Assembly: GCA_025963715.1 (NCBI GenBank)
Contig: JAOQAG010000033.1
Location: 1-53,587, forward strand
Direction: 5' to 3'
DNA from: Bacteroidota bacterium
Lineage (GTDB): Bacteria; Bacteroidota; Bacteroidia; 2-12-FULL-35-15
Length of the DNA: 53,587 nt
The position numbers were made by a program, and so were the translations under genes. Below are positions 45,947 through 53,587 of the stretch, in pieces. The number at the start of each line of letters is the position of its first letter. The stretch's first letter is position 1. The notes below the pieces were generated by a model. The model ran no database searches and had not been told where the DNA came from. It worked only from the letters and a program-made list of their open reading frames with translations.

Positions 45947-47638
45947 ATGAAAAAGAAACTCTTACTATTTACAGCATTCGCATCCTTGCTTAACACTGCC
46001 ATTGGACAGGTTCCGGGCTTTGCATGGGCGAAACAAACAAGCAGCGTTACCACCGATGCAGGTGTCGATGTTGTGGGTGCAATCGCAACAGATACCGTAA
46101 ACCATTTCCTGTACATTACAGGTGACGCCACCAGCGGCTCCATCGATTTTGGAACAGGCGAACTCACAGGTTCCAGCGGTGCCAACAACATTTATTTTGC
46201 CAAATACAACCTGAACGGAGGTATCATTTGGGCAAAATCATATTATTCGGGTTACAATGCCTTTGCTTCCGGACTAGTTGTGGATAATAGCGGGAATGTG
46301 TTCATGACCGGTTATTCGCAAAACGATACCGTTCGCTTCGGCACACATTTTCTGTACAACAGCAGCCCGAACAGCACCGACCATACCGTTGCTTTCCTTG
46401 CAAAATTTGATGCAAACGGAAATTGCCTGTGGTTGAAAGGCAATACCGGCGGTGGCGGAATGCAGATAAGCTCCGTTGTGCTTGATAATACCGGCAATCC
46501 TTACATTACCGGTTTTTCCATTGATGACGCTTCCATGTTCGGAACCTACAGCGTGATCGGCGGTTTTTTTGCTGCAAAATTTGATCCCAATGGCAATCTT
46601 GTGTGGTTTACGCAGGGTGGTCCCGATGAGCCTATGGTTTCACAGGGACGTAGCATTGCCATTGATCATTCAGGAAACTGCGTGGTAGCAGGTTCGTATG
46701 CCGCCGACATTTATTTTGGAAGCTTTCCGATTCCCAATACCAATGGAAATGGTACGGACGACCGTTTTGTGGTAAAGATGAACGGCGCTACCGGTGCTTT
46801 TATCTGGGCAGAAAGTGAAGGGATCTGGGAAAGCTCGGATGTTAATTTCGGTGTCGCCACCGATGCATCGGACAATATTTACCTGACCGGATATACCGGG
46901 ATCGCTATCTCTGGTACAGGCAGCAGCGATTTTGCATCAGAAAATTTTATCGAAAAATTAAACTCATCCGGGGTATCCCAATGGATCAACGGGTATAGCA
47001 ATCCCTATTACACATCCACTCCTTCCATTACCGCAGATGCAGCAGGAAATACCTTTGTAGCATTCCAGCTCGGAGATACCGTTGCGTTTGGCGCTTTCAC
47101 GATCAGCCCTAATTTACCTTTCGGGCCTGGCTCGTCAACCGTGACGGTGGTTGTAAAAACAAACAGTGCCGGAACCGTGATGTACGCAAAAGCATCAACC
47201 ATTCCAACATCAGGATCGTTCGGCATTACCCTCGAAACTCCAATGGGAATTGCACTCGACGGCTCTGAAAATGTTTATTTTACAGGCAGGTTGTATGGCG
47301 CTACCGATTGTGATGCCACCCACCTGGATGCGGGTACCGGATCACAAGTGATGCTTGCTAAATTAGGCTCCACCGTTTCCGGCATCAACGAGATTGGCGC
47401 ACAAAATCCGGTATATGCAGTGTATCCAAATCCGGCAAACGATCTGATCTACATTGATAAGCTTACAGGAAAAACCACCATGCAGATCGTTGATCTCAGC
47501 GGAAAAGAAGTGATCGCAGCACAACTTTCCAATACAACCGAAAGCATTGATGTATCCTCCTTACAAAACGGAATTTATTTTATTGAATTAACAACAACCA
47601 CTTCGCACGTTACACAAAAGCTGATCATCGCTAAATAA
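45947..47638 (+). CDS. Secreted SBBP-repeat beta-propeller protein with T9SS tail
   Basis: 563 residues. Signal peptide about 1-20 (...LNTAIG). Repeated units of about 50-60 residues combine an NVFxTGxxxxDTVRFGT-type strand with a FxAKFDxNGNLVW-type strand (for example AKFDANGNCLWLKG, AKFDPNGNLVWFTQ, VKMNGATGAFIWAE), typical of SBBP seven-bladed propeller repeats. The last ~75 residues (AVYPNPANDLIYIDKL ... LQNGIYFIELTTTT, ending KLIIAK) form a type A T9SS sorting domain. Predicted surface or released protein; the binding partner is unknown. Monocistronic, with its own terminator. Confidence 0.9.
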   Translation: MKKKLLLFTAFASLLNTAIGQVPGFAWAKQTSSVTTDAGVDVVGAIATDTVNHFLYITGDATSGSIDFGTGELTGSSGANNIYFAKYNLNGGIIWAKSYYSGYNAFASGLVVDNSGNVFMTGYSQNDTVRFGTHFLYNSSPNSTDHTVAFLAKFDANGNCLWLKGNTGGGGMQISSVVLDNTGNPYITGFSIDDASMFGTYSVIGGFFAAKFDPNGNLVWFTQGGPDEPMVSQGRSIAIDHSGNCVVAGSYAADIYFGSFPIPNTNGNGTDDRFVVKMNGATGAFIWAESEGIWESSDVNFGVATDASDNIYLTGYTGIAISGTGSSDFASENFIEKLNSSGVSQWINGYSNPYYTSTPSITADAAGNTFVAFQLGDTVAFGAFTISPNLPFGPGSSTVTVVVKTNSAGTVMYAKASTIPTSGSFGITLETPMGIALDGSENVYFTGRLYGATDCDATHLDAGTGSQVMLAKLGSTVSGINEIGAQNPVYAVYPNPANDLIYIDKLTGKTTMQIVDLSGKEVIAAQLSNTTESIDVSSLQNGIYFIELTTTTSHVTQKLIIAK

Positions 47639-47654
47639 ACAAACGTAAAATTGT

Positions 47655-47686
47655 CCCCGGTAATTAAGTTTACCGGGGCTTTTTTG
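47655..47686 (+). terminator. Intrinsic terminator after the SBBP gene
   Basis: Stem CCCCGGTAA / TTACCGGGG with a six-base loop, followed by C and six T. Confidence 0.88.
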
Positions 47687-47690
47687 TTTT

Positions 47691-47704
47691 ATACCGATCG
47701 GTAT
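47691..47704. promoter_or_regulatory. 14-base palindrome ATACCGATCGGTAT
   Basis: Second copy of the palindrome at 44319, again in a convergent gap and just past a terminator. Confidence 0.5.
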
Positions 47705-47721
47705 TATTTAAACACAGCACA

Positions 47722-47753
47722 CCAATAAACCACTGAACAAGTAAACCAATGAA
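47722..47753 (-). repeat. Stop-abutting tandem repeat (2 x 16 bases, imperfect)
   Basis: On the minus strand, directly after the TAG of the receiver-kinase gene, TTCATTGGTTTACTTG is followed by TTCAGTGGTTTATTGG, octamer-based. It is the third minus-strand gene in the window with this arrangement. Confidence 0.75.
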
Positions 47754-48911
47754 CTACACCGGCAATGTAAAATAAAACGTAGCGCCTTCCTCCTTCTTCG
47801 CTTCCGCCCATACCTTTCCACCCTGCTTGTTGATCACCCGCTGAATGATCGCCAGGCCAATACCAATTCCTTCAAACTCATCATTACTATGCAGGCGCTG
47901 AAAAACACCAAATAATTTATCCGCATATTTCATTTCAAAACCAGCGCCATTGTCTTTTACATAATATGTAATCCCATTCGCTTCCCGCTTGCAGCCGATC
48001 TCTACCAGTGGATTATTTTTTTTGGAAGAATATTTTACCGCGTTCGAAACCAGGTTAAACCACACCTGCGTTAGCAATGAATAATCGCCTGAAGCATTCA
48101 ACAAGTCGTATATTTTTATAGTTGCATTATGCTTGAAGGAACTGTTTACATCCCGCACCACACTTTGCACCAGCTCTTCCATATCGATCTCCGTTTTTTT
48201 CACTTCTTTTTTTCCAAGTCGTGAAAATTCCAGTAAGTTATCGATCAGGTGCCCCATCTTAAAAGCGCTTTGCTGGATATTATCAAGCAGTCGTTTTGCC
48301 TCTTCATCAAGCGTTGCTTCGTAATCCTCTTCCAGGATCTTCGAATAGCCGCTCAAAGCGCGCAAAGGCGCCCGCAGATCGTGTGAAACAGAATAAGAAA
48401 AAGATTCCAGCTCTTTGTTGATCACTTCCAGCTGCTGCAGATTTTTTTGCAGGTCAGCATTCAGCTCACGGATCCGTTCATCCGCTTTTTCCAGCGATGC
48501 ATTTTTTTCGGTCAGCTCTTTTTTCTGCATCTGAATTTTCAGGAATACTGCTACTTTTCCTTTTGTAATCTCCGGATTCAGTGGTTTAAAAAGATAATCC
48601 ACCGCCCCTTCTTCAAATCCTTTCAGGATCGATTGCTGTTCTTTTTTTTCTGCAGAAGCAAAAATGATCGGAATATCTTTTGTCCGTTTATTTGATTTCA
48701 ATACCTGTGCCACTTCAAATCCATCCATACCGGGCATTTGCACATCCAGTATGATCAGGTCAATGTCTTCATTCAACGCAATCTTCAAGGCATCAGCACC
48801 ATTGTTGGATGTAAGAAAAGTTCTTCCTTCCTTCTCTAACAATTCCTTTAGCGCAAAAATATTCATCGGCTTATCGTCCACCAATAAAATAGTTGTTTTG
48901 TAATTTTCCAT
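47754..48911 (-). CDS. Receiver-histidine kinase hybrid (REC-HisKA-HATPase)
   Basis: 385 residues, soluble. An N-terminal receiver (about 5-125) has D12/D13, phosphoacceptor D56 (ILDVQMPGMDG) and K109 (FKPLNP). A coiled coil (about 128-170) leads to HisKA with H177 (SYSVSHDLRAPL) and HATPase_c with NLVSNAVKYS, DNGAGF and GIGIGLAI. A receiver at the input end lets an upstream kinase gate this kinase's activity. The likely partner is the three-receiver hybrid kinase of the same operon, with CheR between them (25 bases upstream). It is the last gene of the operon. Confidence 0.92.
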   Translation of the reverse strand: MENYKTTILLVDDKPMNIFALKELLEKEGRTFLTSNNGADALKIALNEDIDLIILDVQMPGMDGFEVAQVLKSNKRTKDIPIIFASAEKKEQQSILKGFEEGAVDYLFKPLNPEITKGKVAVFLKIQMQKKELTEKNASLEKADERIRELNADLQKNLQQLEVINKELESFSYSVSHDLRAPLRALSGYSKILEEDYEATLDEEAKRLLDNIQQSAFKMGHLIDNLLEFSRLGKKEVKKTEIDMEELVQSVVRDVNSSFKHNATIKIYDLLNASGDYSLLTQVWFNLVSNAVKYSSKKNNPLVEIGCKREANGITYYVKDNGAGFEMKYADKLFGVFQRLHSNDEFEGIGIGLAIIQRVINKQGGKVWAEAKKEEGATFYFTLPV

Positions 48912-48936
48912 GCTACAGCTTATAAAAACAAGATCA

Positions 48937-49758
48937 TTAATTAATTTTCATGTAAATTTTTTCTTTTCTGTCAATCTCCTCAAAATGTTTTTTGTTGTCG
49001 TAAAACAACAGCGATTCTTTATTACCAAGTGCCATAAAACCAAAGTTGCAAAGGCTTTTATTGAACAGGTCAAAAACTTTATTTTGCAACTGCTGATTAA
49101 AATAGATCATCACATTCCGGCAAATGATCAGCTGAAATTCGTTAAAGGACCGATCCGTTGAAAGGTTATGCACCGAAAAAACAATGTTTTTCCGCAGCGA
49201 TTTTTCAAATAAAACCGAATTGTATTTTGCCGTATAATATTCCGAGAACGCACGTTCGCCACCGGCCAGCATATAATTGCGGGTGTAGCTTTGCATGTGC
49301 TCCATTCCGTAAATCCCTTCTCTTGCTTTGTTCAGCGATTTCTGATTGATGTCCGTTGCGTAGATCACCGACCGTTCCAGCAAACCTTCCTCTTTCAGCA
49401 ATATTGCTATCGAATACGCTTCCTCACCGGTAGCACATCCTGCAATCCAAATCCTGATCACCGGATAAGTAGCCAGGCGCCTCAACACATTTTCCCGGAT
49501 GCTTTTATAAAATAACGGATCACGGAACATCTCCGTAACCGTTACCGAAATTTCCTGTACAAACTCTTCAAATATTATTTCATTCTTCCCGATCTTTTTT
49601 TCCAGCAATTCCAGCGATCCGATCTTTCTTAACTGCATAAAATGCAGCACCCTTCTTTTGATCGACGACAAAGCATATTCGGTATAATCATAACCATGCC
49701 GCTCGTAAAGCCCATGCAACAATTTTTTTAATTCAATTTCATCCAATTCAATGCTCAT
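48937..49758 (-). CDS. CheR-type protein-glutamate methyltransferase
   Basis: 273 residues, the usual length. An N-terminal helical domain (about 5-75) is followed by TEMFRD (75-80) and the SAM-binding GCATGEEAYS (107-116). Further motifs are ATDIN, the acidic strand that binds the SAM ribose, and LIICRNVMIYF (NVxIYF). CheR methylates glutamates of chemoreceptors, or in Bacteroidota operons of this type, presumably of sensor-kinase coiled coils. The gaps are 11 bases from the upstream hybrid kinase and 25 to the downstream kinase. No chemoreceptor (MCP) or CheB methylesterase gene is in the window. Confidence 0.93.
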   Translation of the reverse strand: MSIELDEIELKKLLHGLYERHGYDYTEYALSSIKRRVLHFMQLRKIGSLELLEKKIGKNEIIFEEFVQEISVTVTEMFRDPLFYKSIRENVLRRLATYPVIRIWIAGCATGEEAYSIAILLKEEGLLERSVIYATDINQKSLNKAREGIYGMEHMQSYTRNYMLAGGERAFSEYYTAKYNSVLFEKSLRKNIVFSVHNLSTDRSFNEFQLIICRNVMIYFNQQLQNKVFDLFNKSLCNFGFMALGNKESLLFYDNKKHFEEIDRKEKIYMKIN

Positions 49759-49769
49759 ATTTATTCAAA

Positions 49770-52700
49770 CTATTTATAAAGCCACACCCGCAGCAACGAA
49801 AGCAGCTGTTCAATTTCTACCGGTTTCGAAATATAATCCGACATGCCTACTGCCAGGCATTTTTCCTTATCACCTTTCATTGCTTTTGCCGTTAATGCGA
49901 TCACCGGCAGTTTCCTGAACCGTTCTATTTTCCGGATTTCCACCGTTGCCTCGTAACCGTCCATTTCCGGCATCATGATGTCCATCAGCACCAGGTCAAC
50001 ATCCGGATGTTTTTCCAGCATGGCAATCGCTTCTTTTCCGTTTTCCGCCACCAGGCACTGAATGCCTTCTTCCTCCAGGACATTGCTCAGCGAATAAATA
50101 TTCCGGATATCATCATCCACCAGCATTATTTTTTTATTGAACAAGATCTCATCCGTCTTGTGCAGCTTGCGGATAATGTTTTGTTTTTCCTTTGGTAATT
50201 TCGATTCCATCCGGTGCAGGAACAATACCGTTTCATCCAGCAGGCGCTCCTGCGAATCCACTGTTTTTAAAACCACCGTATCAGCCAGTTTTACCAGGCG
50301 GTTATTTTCTTCTTTGCTCAGATCCCTGCCGGTATATACAATCACCGGGATCTTGTTCATCTGATCGGTTGCTTTTATTTTTTCGAGCAGTGTAAATCCG
50401 CTCATATCAGGCAATCCAAGGTCAACGATCAAACAATCGAACGGCTCTTTCTCCATCATTCCGTATGCTTCCGCACCGGAATAAGCCGAATAACATTTCA
50501 CATCACCATTCCCGATCAACTCGCGGATCGCTTTGTTCTGCAGCTCATTGTCCTCAATGATCAATAATTTTTTTAATTTTCTGCTGATAAAATTCTCGAT
50601 CTTTTCAAATGATTGCTGCAGCGTATTTATGCTTACCGGTTTGGTAATGTAATCGAACGCACCCAGCTCCAGCCCTTCCTTCCGGTGGTCGTATCCCGAG
50701 ATGATCTGCACCGGAATATGCCGCAGATCCGGATCGTTTTTTACCTGTTTCAATACCTGGATGCCACCCAGCACCGGCAGGTTTATATCCAGTAAAATAG
50801 CATCCGGTTTGTAATGCCGCGCATAACTGATCCCCGCACTTCCCTGGTTGGCAATAATTCCTTTGTAATTGCGCGTTCTTACAAAATCCAGTAAAATTTC
50901 CGCAAATTTTTCATCATCCTCAATGATCAGGATTACCCGGTCATTTTCATCGATGTTATTACGGTCGTCGGGCGATTCTCCTTCAATTACAGGCATCGCA
51001 GGCAATTTCGTTTCCGGAGATTTTTTTTCGGCAACCTCGATCTCCTTGTCTGCCGAAACAATAAAAGACGGATCAAATGTTTCCGGCAGGTACAATGTAA
51101 ATGTGCTTCCTTTTCCTTCCTCGCTCTCCACGCCAATCTCTCCGCCCAATGCATGTGCCAGCTCGCGGCTGATCGACAACCCCAAACCGGTGCCGCCGTA
51201 CTTCCGCTTCGTGGAACCATCTGCCTGCTGAAAAGCTTCAAAAATAATTTCGCGTTTTTCTTTTGGGATCCCAATACCCGAATCGGAAACAGAAATAGCC
51301 ACCGCATTTTCCAGGGTATTATTTCTCTTCGTTTTAAATCCAGCATCTGCGGAAGCGCGCCGGATAGCTAATGTAACCGTGCCGCCTTTTTCAGTGAACT
51401 TAAATGCATTCGATAAAAAATTCCGGACGATCTGCTCCACCCGCTGCCTATCCGTTGTGATCGTGCTTAATTCGCTTTCATTGTAATTGATCTTAAAATC
51501 TATGGACTTGCTTTTTGCCACTTCCGAAAACAAAGAAGAAATATTACCGATCATGTTCTGCACCGGAAATTCAACAATATCAAGCTGCATTTTACCTGCC
51601 TCTACTTTCGAAAGATCCAGAATTTCATTGATCAGGTTCAGTAAATCTGTGCCGGAATTATAAATGTTTTTCGAAAATTCAATTTCTTTTTTCCCCAGCA
51701 CATTGTTTTTATTTTCCGCCAGCAATTGCGATAAGATCAAAATGCTATTGAGCGGTGTACGCAGCTCATGCGACATGTTCGCAAGAAATTCCGATTTGTA
51801 TTTGCTCGTAATTTCTACCTCTGCCGCTTTTTTCTCGATCTCTGTTTTTGCATTTTCCAGTTTCCCTTTTTGTTCTTCCAGCAAATTTGCTTTTTCTTCC
51901 AGCTCTTCATTTGTTTGCTGCAATTCCTCCTGTTGTGCTTTTAACTCCGATTCCGACCGTTCCAGCAATTCGGTTTTTATATGCAATTCCTCGTTGGATT
52001 GTTTTAATTCTTCTTGTTGTACTTCCAGCTCTTCCGCCTGACGTTGTGTTTCTTCCAGCAGCTCTTTTGTTTTTTCCCTCGATTGTGCCGACACGATTGC
52101 AATAGCAATACTATCCAGCACGGTTTGCAAATATTCTTTTTGTATTTCTGTAAAATCGTGCGGACTGCCCAGCTCTATCACACCCGTTACAACGCCTTCG
52201 TAAGAGCAGGGAGTTGCTAAAATGCTTTTCGGCCGTACCTCGCCAAAACCGGTGTGCAGGTTCAAATGGCCGGAAGGGATCTCTGTAAACAAAATGGATT
52301 TATTATCTATTGCCGATTGACCCGCCAGTCCTTCGCCAAAACGGATCGTGTTTAATTTTTCATTTATTTTATTTCCCGCATACGCCGCAGATGCATTCAA
52401 ATGTTGCTGATCCTCTTCTGCAATATAAAATATACCGATCGGTATATTTAAATATCTCGCCAAATGATTGATCACCGTTTGCGCCAGTTCCGTTACCGAT
52501 TTATTTCCCTGCATTCCTTTTACCAGCTCTGAACTTCCTGCCAACGTCCAGTTTTTACGGGCTGTTTCATCCTCCGCGCGTTTCAGCGCTTTCAGGTTGG
52601 TATTGATGATAAAATAAACCACCACCAATACCAGCACGATCACCAGCAGCAACATGATAAATACAAGGTTAAAATTCCGTGCATCGTTTTCACTGGTCTG

Positions 52701-53216
52701 TTGGCGTTTTACCAGTAATTGCTGCTCTACGTCCTTTGCCCCGGTAATCATCACTCTCAGGCTGTCCATCATCCGTTTGCCCGTTCCGGTCTTTATATAC
52801 GCAGTTGCTTCTTCCAATCCCTTTGTCTTCCGCACATCAATACATTTGTTCATCAGGTTAAGCAAGCTCCTGCTTTGCCCGTCAATCAATTTTATATTTT
52901 CCTGTTGAGTTGGATTATCCGCTGTTAATCCCCTGATCGAATCGATGTGTTCGAACCAGCGTGTTTTCGAATTGTTGAAAGGTTCCAGGTAATTTTCATC
53001 TCCTGTGATCAGGTACCCGCGCTCCCCCGTTTCTGCATCCACGACATTAACGATCACCTGTTCAAATTCATACAATACCTGGTGTGTATGGTTTACCCAC
53101 TGATTAGTAGCAATAAACTGTTCGCTGTTTTTAAAAGAGAATACAGCAACGGCAAGTAATACAATTGCACAAGAGATAAAGCCCAGCAATATTTTTTTTG
53201 TCAGCGTCATTTTCAT
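49770..53216 (-). CDS. CHASE3-GAF hybrid histidine kinase with three receivers
   Basis: 1148 residues. TM1 about 8-27; periplasmic CHASE3 domain about 35-180 (DAETGERGYLITGDENYLEP); TM2 about 183-204. GAF domain about 235-375; long coiled coil about 380-475, rich in Gln and Glu; HisKA with H483 (NMSHELRTPLNS); HATPase_c to about 720. Then receivers with LLDINLP, IVDLGLP and LMDIMMPEMDG phospho-sites. The middle receiver ends VVLKTV, lacking the Pro after its conserved Lys. Such kinases receive signals across the membrane and through a cytosolic ligand domain. The coiled coil could be the CheR substrate, by analogy with chemoreceptor methylation. It is the first gene of the operon; a perfect 22-base palindrome lies in its GAF-coding part. 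Confidence 0.92.
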   Translation of the reverse strand: MKMTLTKKILLGFISCAIVLLAVAVFSFKNSEQFIATNQWVNHTHQVLYEFEQVIVNVVDAETGERGYLITGDENYLEPFNNSKTRWFEHIDSIRGLTADNPTQQENIKLIDGQSRSLLNLMNKCIDVRKTKGLEEATAYIKTGTGKRMMDSLRVMITGAKDVEQQLLVKRQQTSENDARNFNLVFIMLLLVIVLVLVVVYFIINTNLKALKRAEDETARKNWTLAGSSELVKGMQGNKSVTELAQTVINHLARYLNIPIGIFYIAEEDQQHLNASAAYAGNKINEKLNTIRFGEGLAGQSAIDNKSILFTEIPSGHLNLHTGFGEVRPKSILATPCSYEGVVTGVIELGSPHDFTEIQKEYLQTVLDSIAIAIVSAQSREKTKELLEETQRQAEELEVQQEELKQSNEELHIKTELLERSESELKAQQEELQQTNEELEEKANLLEEQKGKLENAKTEIEKKAAEVEITSKYKSEFLANMSHELRTPLNSILILSQLLAENKNNVLGKKEIEFSKNIYNSGTDLLNLINEILDLSKVEAGKMQLDIVEFPVQNMIGNISSLFSEVAKSKSIDFKINYNESELSTITTDRQRVEQIVRNFLSNAFKFTEKGGTVTLAIRRASADAGFKTKRNNTLENAVAISVSDSGIGIPKEKREIIFEAFQQADGSTKRKYGGTGLGLSISRELAHALGGEIGVESEEGKGSTFTLYLPETFDPSFIVSADKEIEVAEKKSPETKLPAMPVIEGESPDDRNNIDENDRVILIIEDDEKFAEILLDFVRTRNYKGIIANQGSAGISYARHYKPDAILLDINLPVLGGIQVLKQVKNDPDLRHIPVQIISGYDHRKEGLELGAFDYITKPVSINTLQQSFEKIENFISRKLKKLLIIEDNELQNKAIRELIGNGDVKCYSAYSGAEAYGMMEKEPFDCLIVDLGLPDMSGFTLLEKIKATDQMNKIPVIVYTGRDLSKEENNRLVKLADTVVLKTVDSQERLLDETVLFLHRMESKLPKEKQNIIRKLHKTDEILFNKKIMLVDDDIRNIYSLSNVLEEEGIQCLVAENGKEAIAMLEKHPDVDLVLMDIMMPEMDGYEATVEIRKIERFRKLPVIALTAKAMKGDKEKCLAVGMSDYISKPVEIEQLLSLLRVWLYK
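52428..52449. promoter_or_regulatory. 22-base perfect palindrome centred on ACCGATCGGT, inside a gene
   Basis: Extends the TATACCGATCGGTATA core by AAA and TTT on either side. It lies in codons for the NIPIGIFYI segment at the GAF start, so it is constrained by protein coding too. Third copy of the palindrome seen at 44319 and 47691. Confidence 0.5.
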
Positions 53217-53490
53217 AAAAAATAGTATTTAAATGCAGCAGATATATTATCGGTGCATGGTCCTTTGTTTCAATAAGACATACTTACATTTTATTTTTGG
53301 AGAGAAGCCGGAGAGATAGCTACTTTAATTTCCCTCTAAAAATGGAACATTTTTAACAGGATGATGTTAACCATCATCTGAGGGAGTAGCTCCCTGCTAA
53401 GTTATAAAAAGGATGGGAACAATCAAACTATTTGATGTGTATGTTTTAATGACTATCGGGAAGTTTATACCAAATGCTTTTATTTTGTAT

Positions 53491-53587
53491 GGTTATGTTG
53501 CAGAATATTATTGTTTATGGAAACAGAAATACTTTCTTAAGCTGTCATCCCGGGCTTGACCCGGGATCTGTTAAATACTTGCAGCGC
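53491..53587. repeat. Large palindromic element, copy 3 (right half cut by window end)
   Basis: GGTTATGTTGCAG followed by the CCCGGGCTTGACCCGGG arm and part of the loop (TTAAATACTTGCAGCGC). The loop is in the orientation opposite to copies 1 and 2. The gene-free 53217-53490 stretch before it is an A/T-rich upstream region of the hybrid kinase in which I see no other feature. Confidence 0.85.

Overview
The window reads as a chromosomal piece of a Bacteroidota bacterium, probably of the Chitinophagia/Sphingobacteriia kind. Two secreted proteins end in a type IX secretion (T9SS) C-terminal sorting domain, and an OmpA-family protein has the TPR / beta-propeller / CRD / OmpA layout of PorE. Sensor kinases carry two-component-regulator propellers with a LytTR partner. 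Start codons lack clear Shine-Dalgarno sequences, and two intergenic sites resemble the Bacteroidota promoter (TTTG, about 20 nt, TAnnTTTG). No rRNA, tRNA, CRISPR array, transposase or phage module was found.

Layout. 0-1.5 kb: a lysine/alanine-rich histone H1-like gene between two copies of a ~200 bp palindromic element. 1.5-3.5 kb (minus): a soluble histidine kinase with a 12 x 21-residue coiled-coil repeat, translationally coupled to a CheY-like receiver. 4.1-5.7 kb: a secreted protein with two DUF3494 (ice-binding/adhesin) domains and a T9SS tail. 6.2-22.6 kb (plus): the most unusual part, comprising a nearly charge-free 105-residue protein with its own promoter and terminator, then a tightly packed run of a secreted 156-residue protein, a 1219-residue protein of unknown function, a secreted ComEC-like metallo-beta-lactamase-fold hydrolase and a 3477-residue protein with an internal array of LysM-like units. 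Facing it (22.9-25.2 kb, minus) is a membrane-spanning patatin-like phospholipase, flanked by two related palindromic repeat elements.

25.7-38.9 kb: a bacterial alpha-2-macroglobulin lipoprotein with an intact thioester motif and a penicillin-binding protein 1C, separated by a small secreted protein and a LytS/LytTR-type two-component system; this looks like an envelope-defence and peptidoglycan-repair neighbourhood. 38.9-39.8 kb (minus): a likely toxin-antitoxin pair with a Panacea (DUF4065/SocA-like) antitoxin. 40.1-47.6 kb: PorE-like OmpA protein, a Rossmann-fold epimerase-like protein, a coiled-coil protein with a YoaK/DUF1275 membrane protein, a helical protein of unknown function, and an SBBP-repeat T9SS cargo. 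47.7-53.2 kb (minus): a signalling operon of a CHASE3-GAF hybrid kinase with three receivers, a CheR methyltransferase and a receiver-kinase hybrid, without an adjacent CheB in view.

Repeats are frequent: two REP-like palindrome families (cores CCCGGGCTTGACCCGGG and CGTCATTGCGAG), a composite ACCACATAAGGCACAAAG family, a recurrent terminator hairpin, a palindrome ATACCGATCGGTAT present three times, and short tandem repeats abutting stop codons. Both window ends lie inside the same palindromic element, so the window may be a contig broken at repeats. All gene calls rest on reading translations and motifs; no database search was possible.
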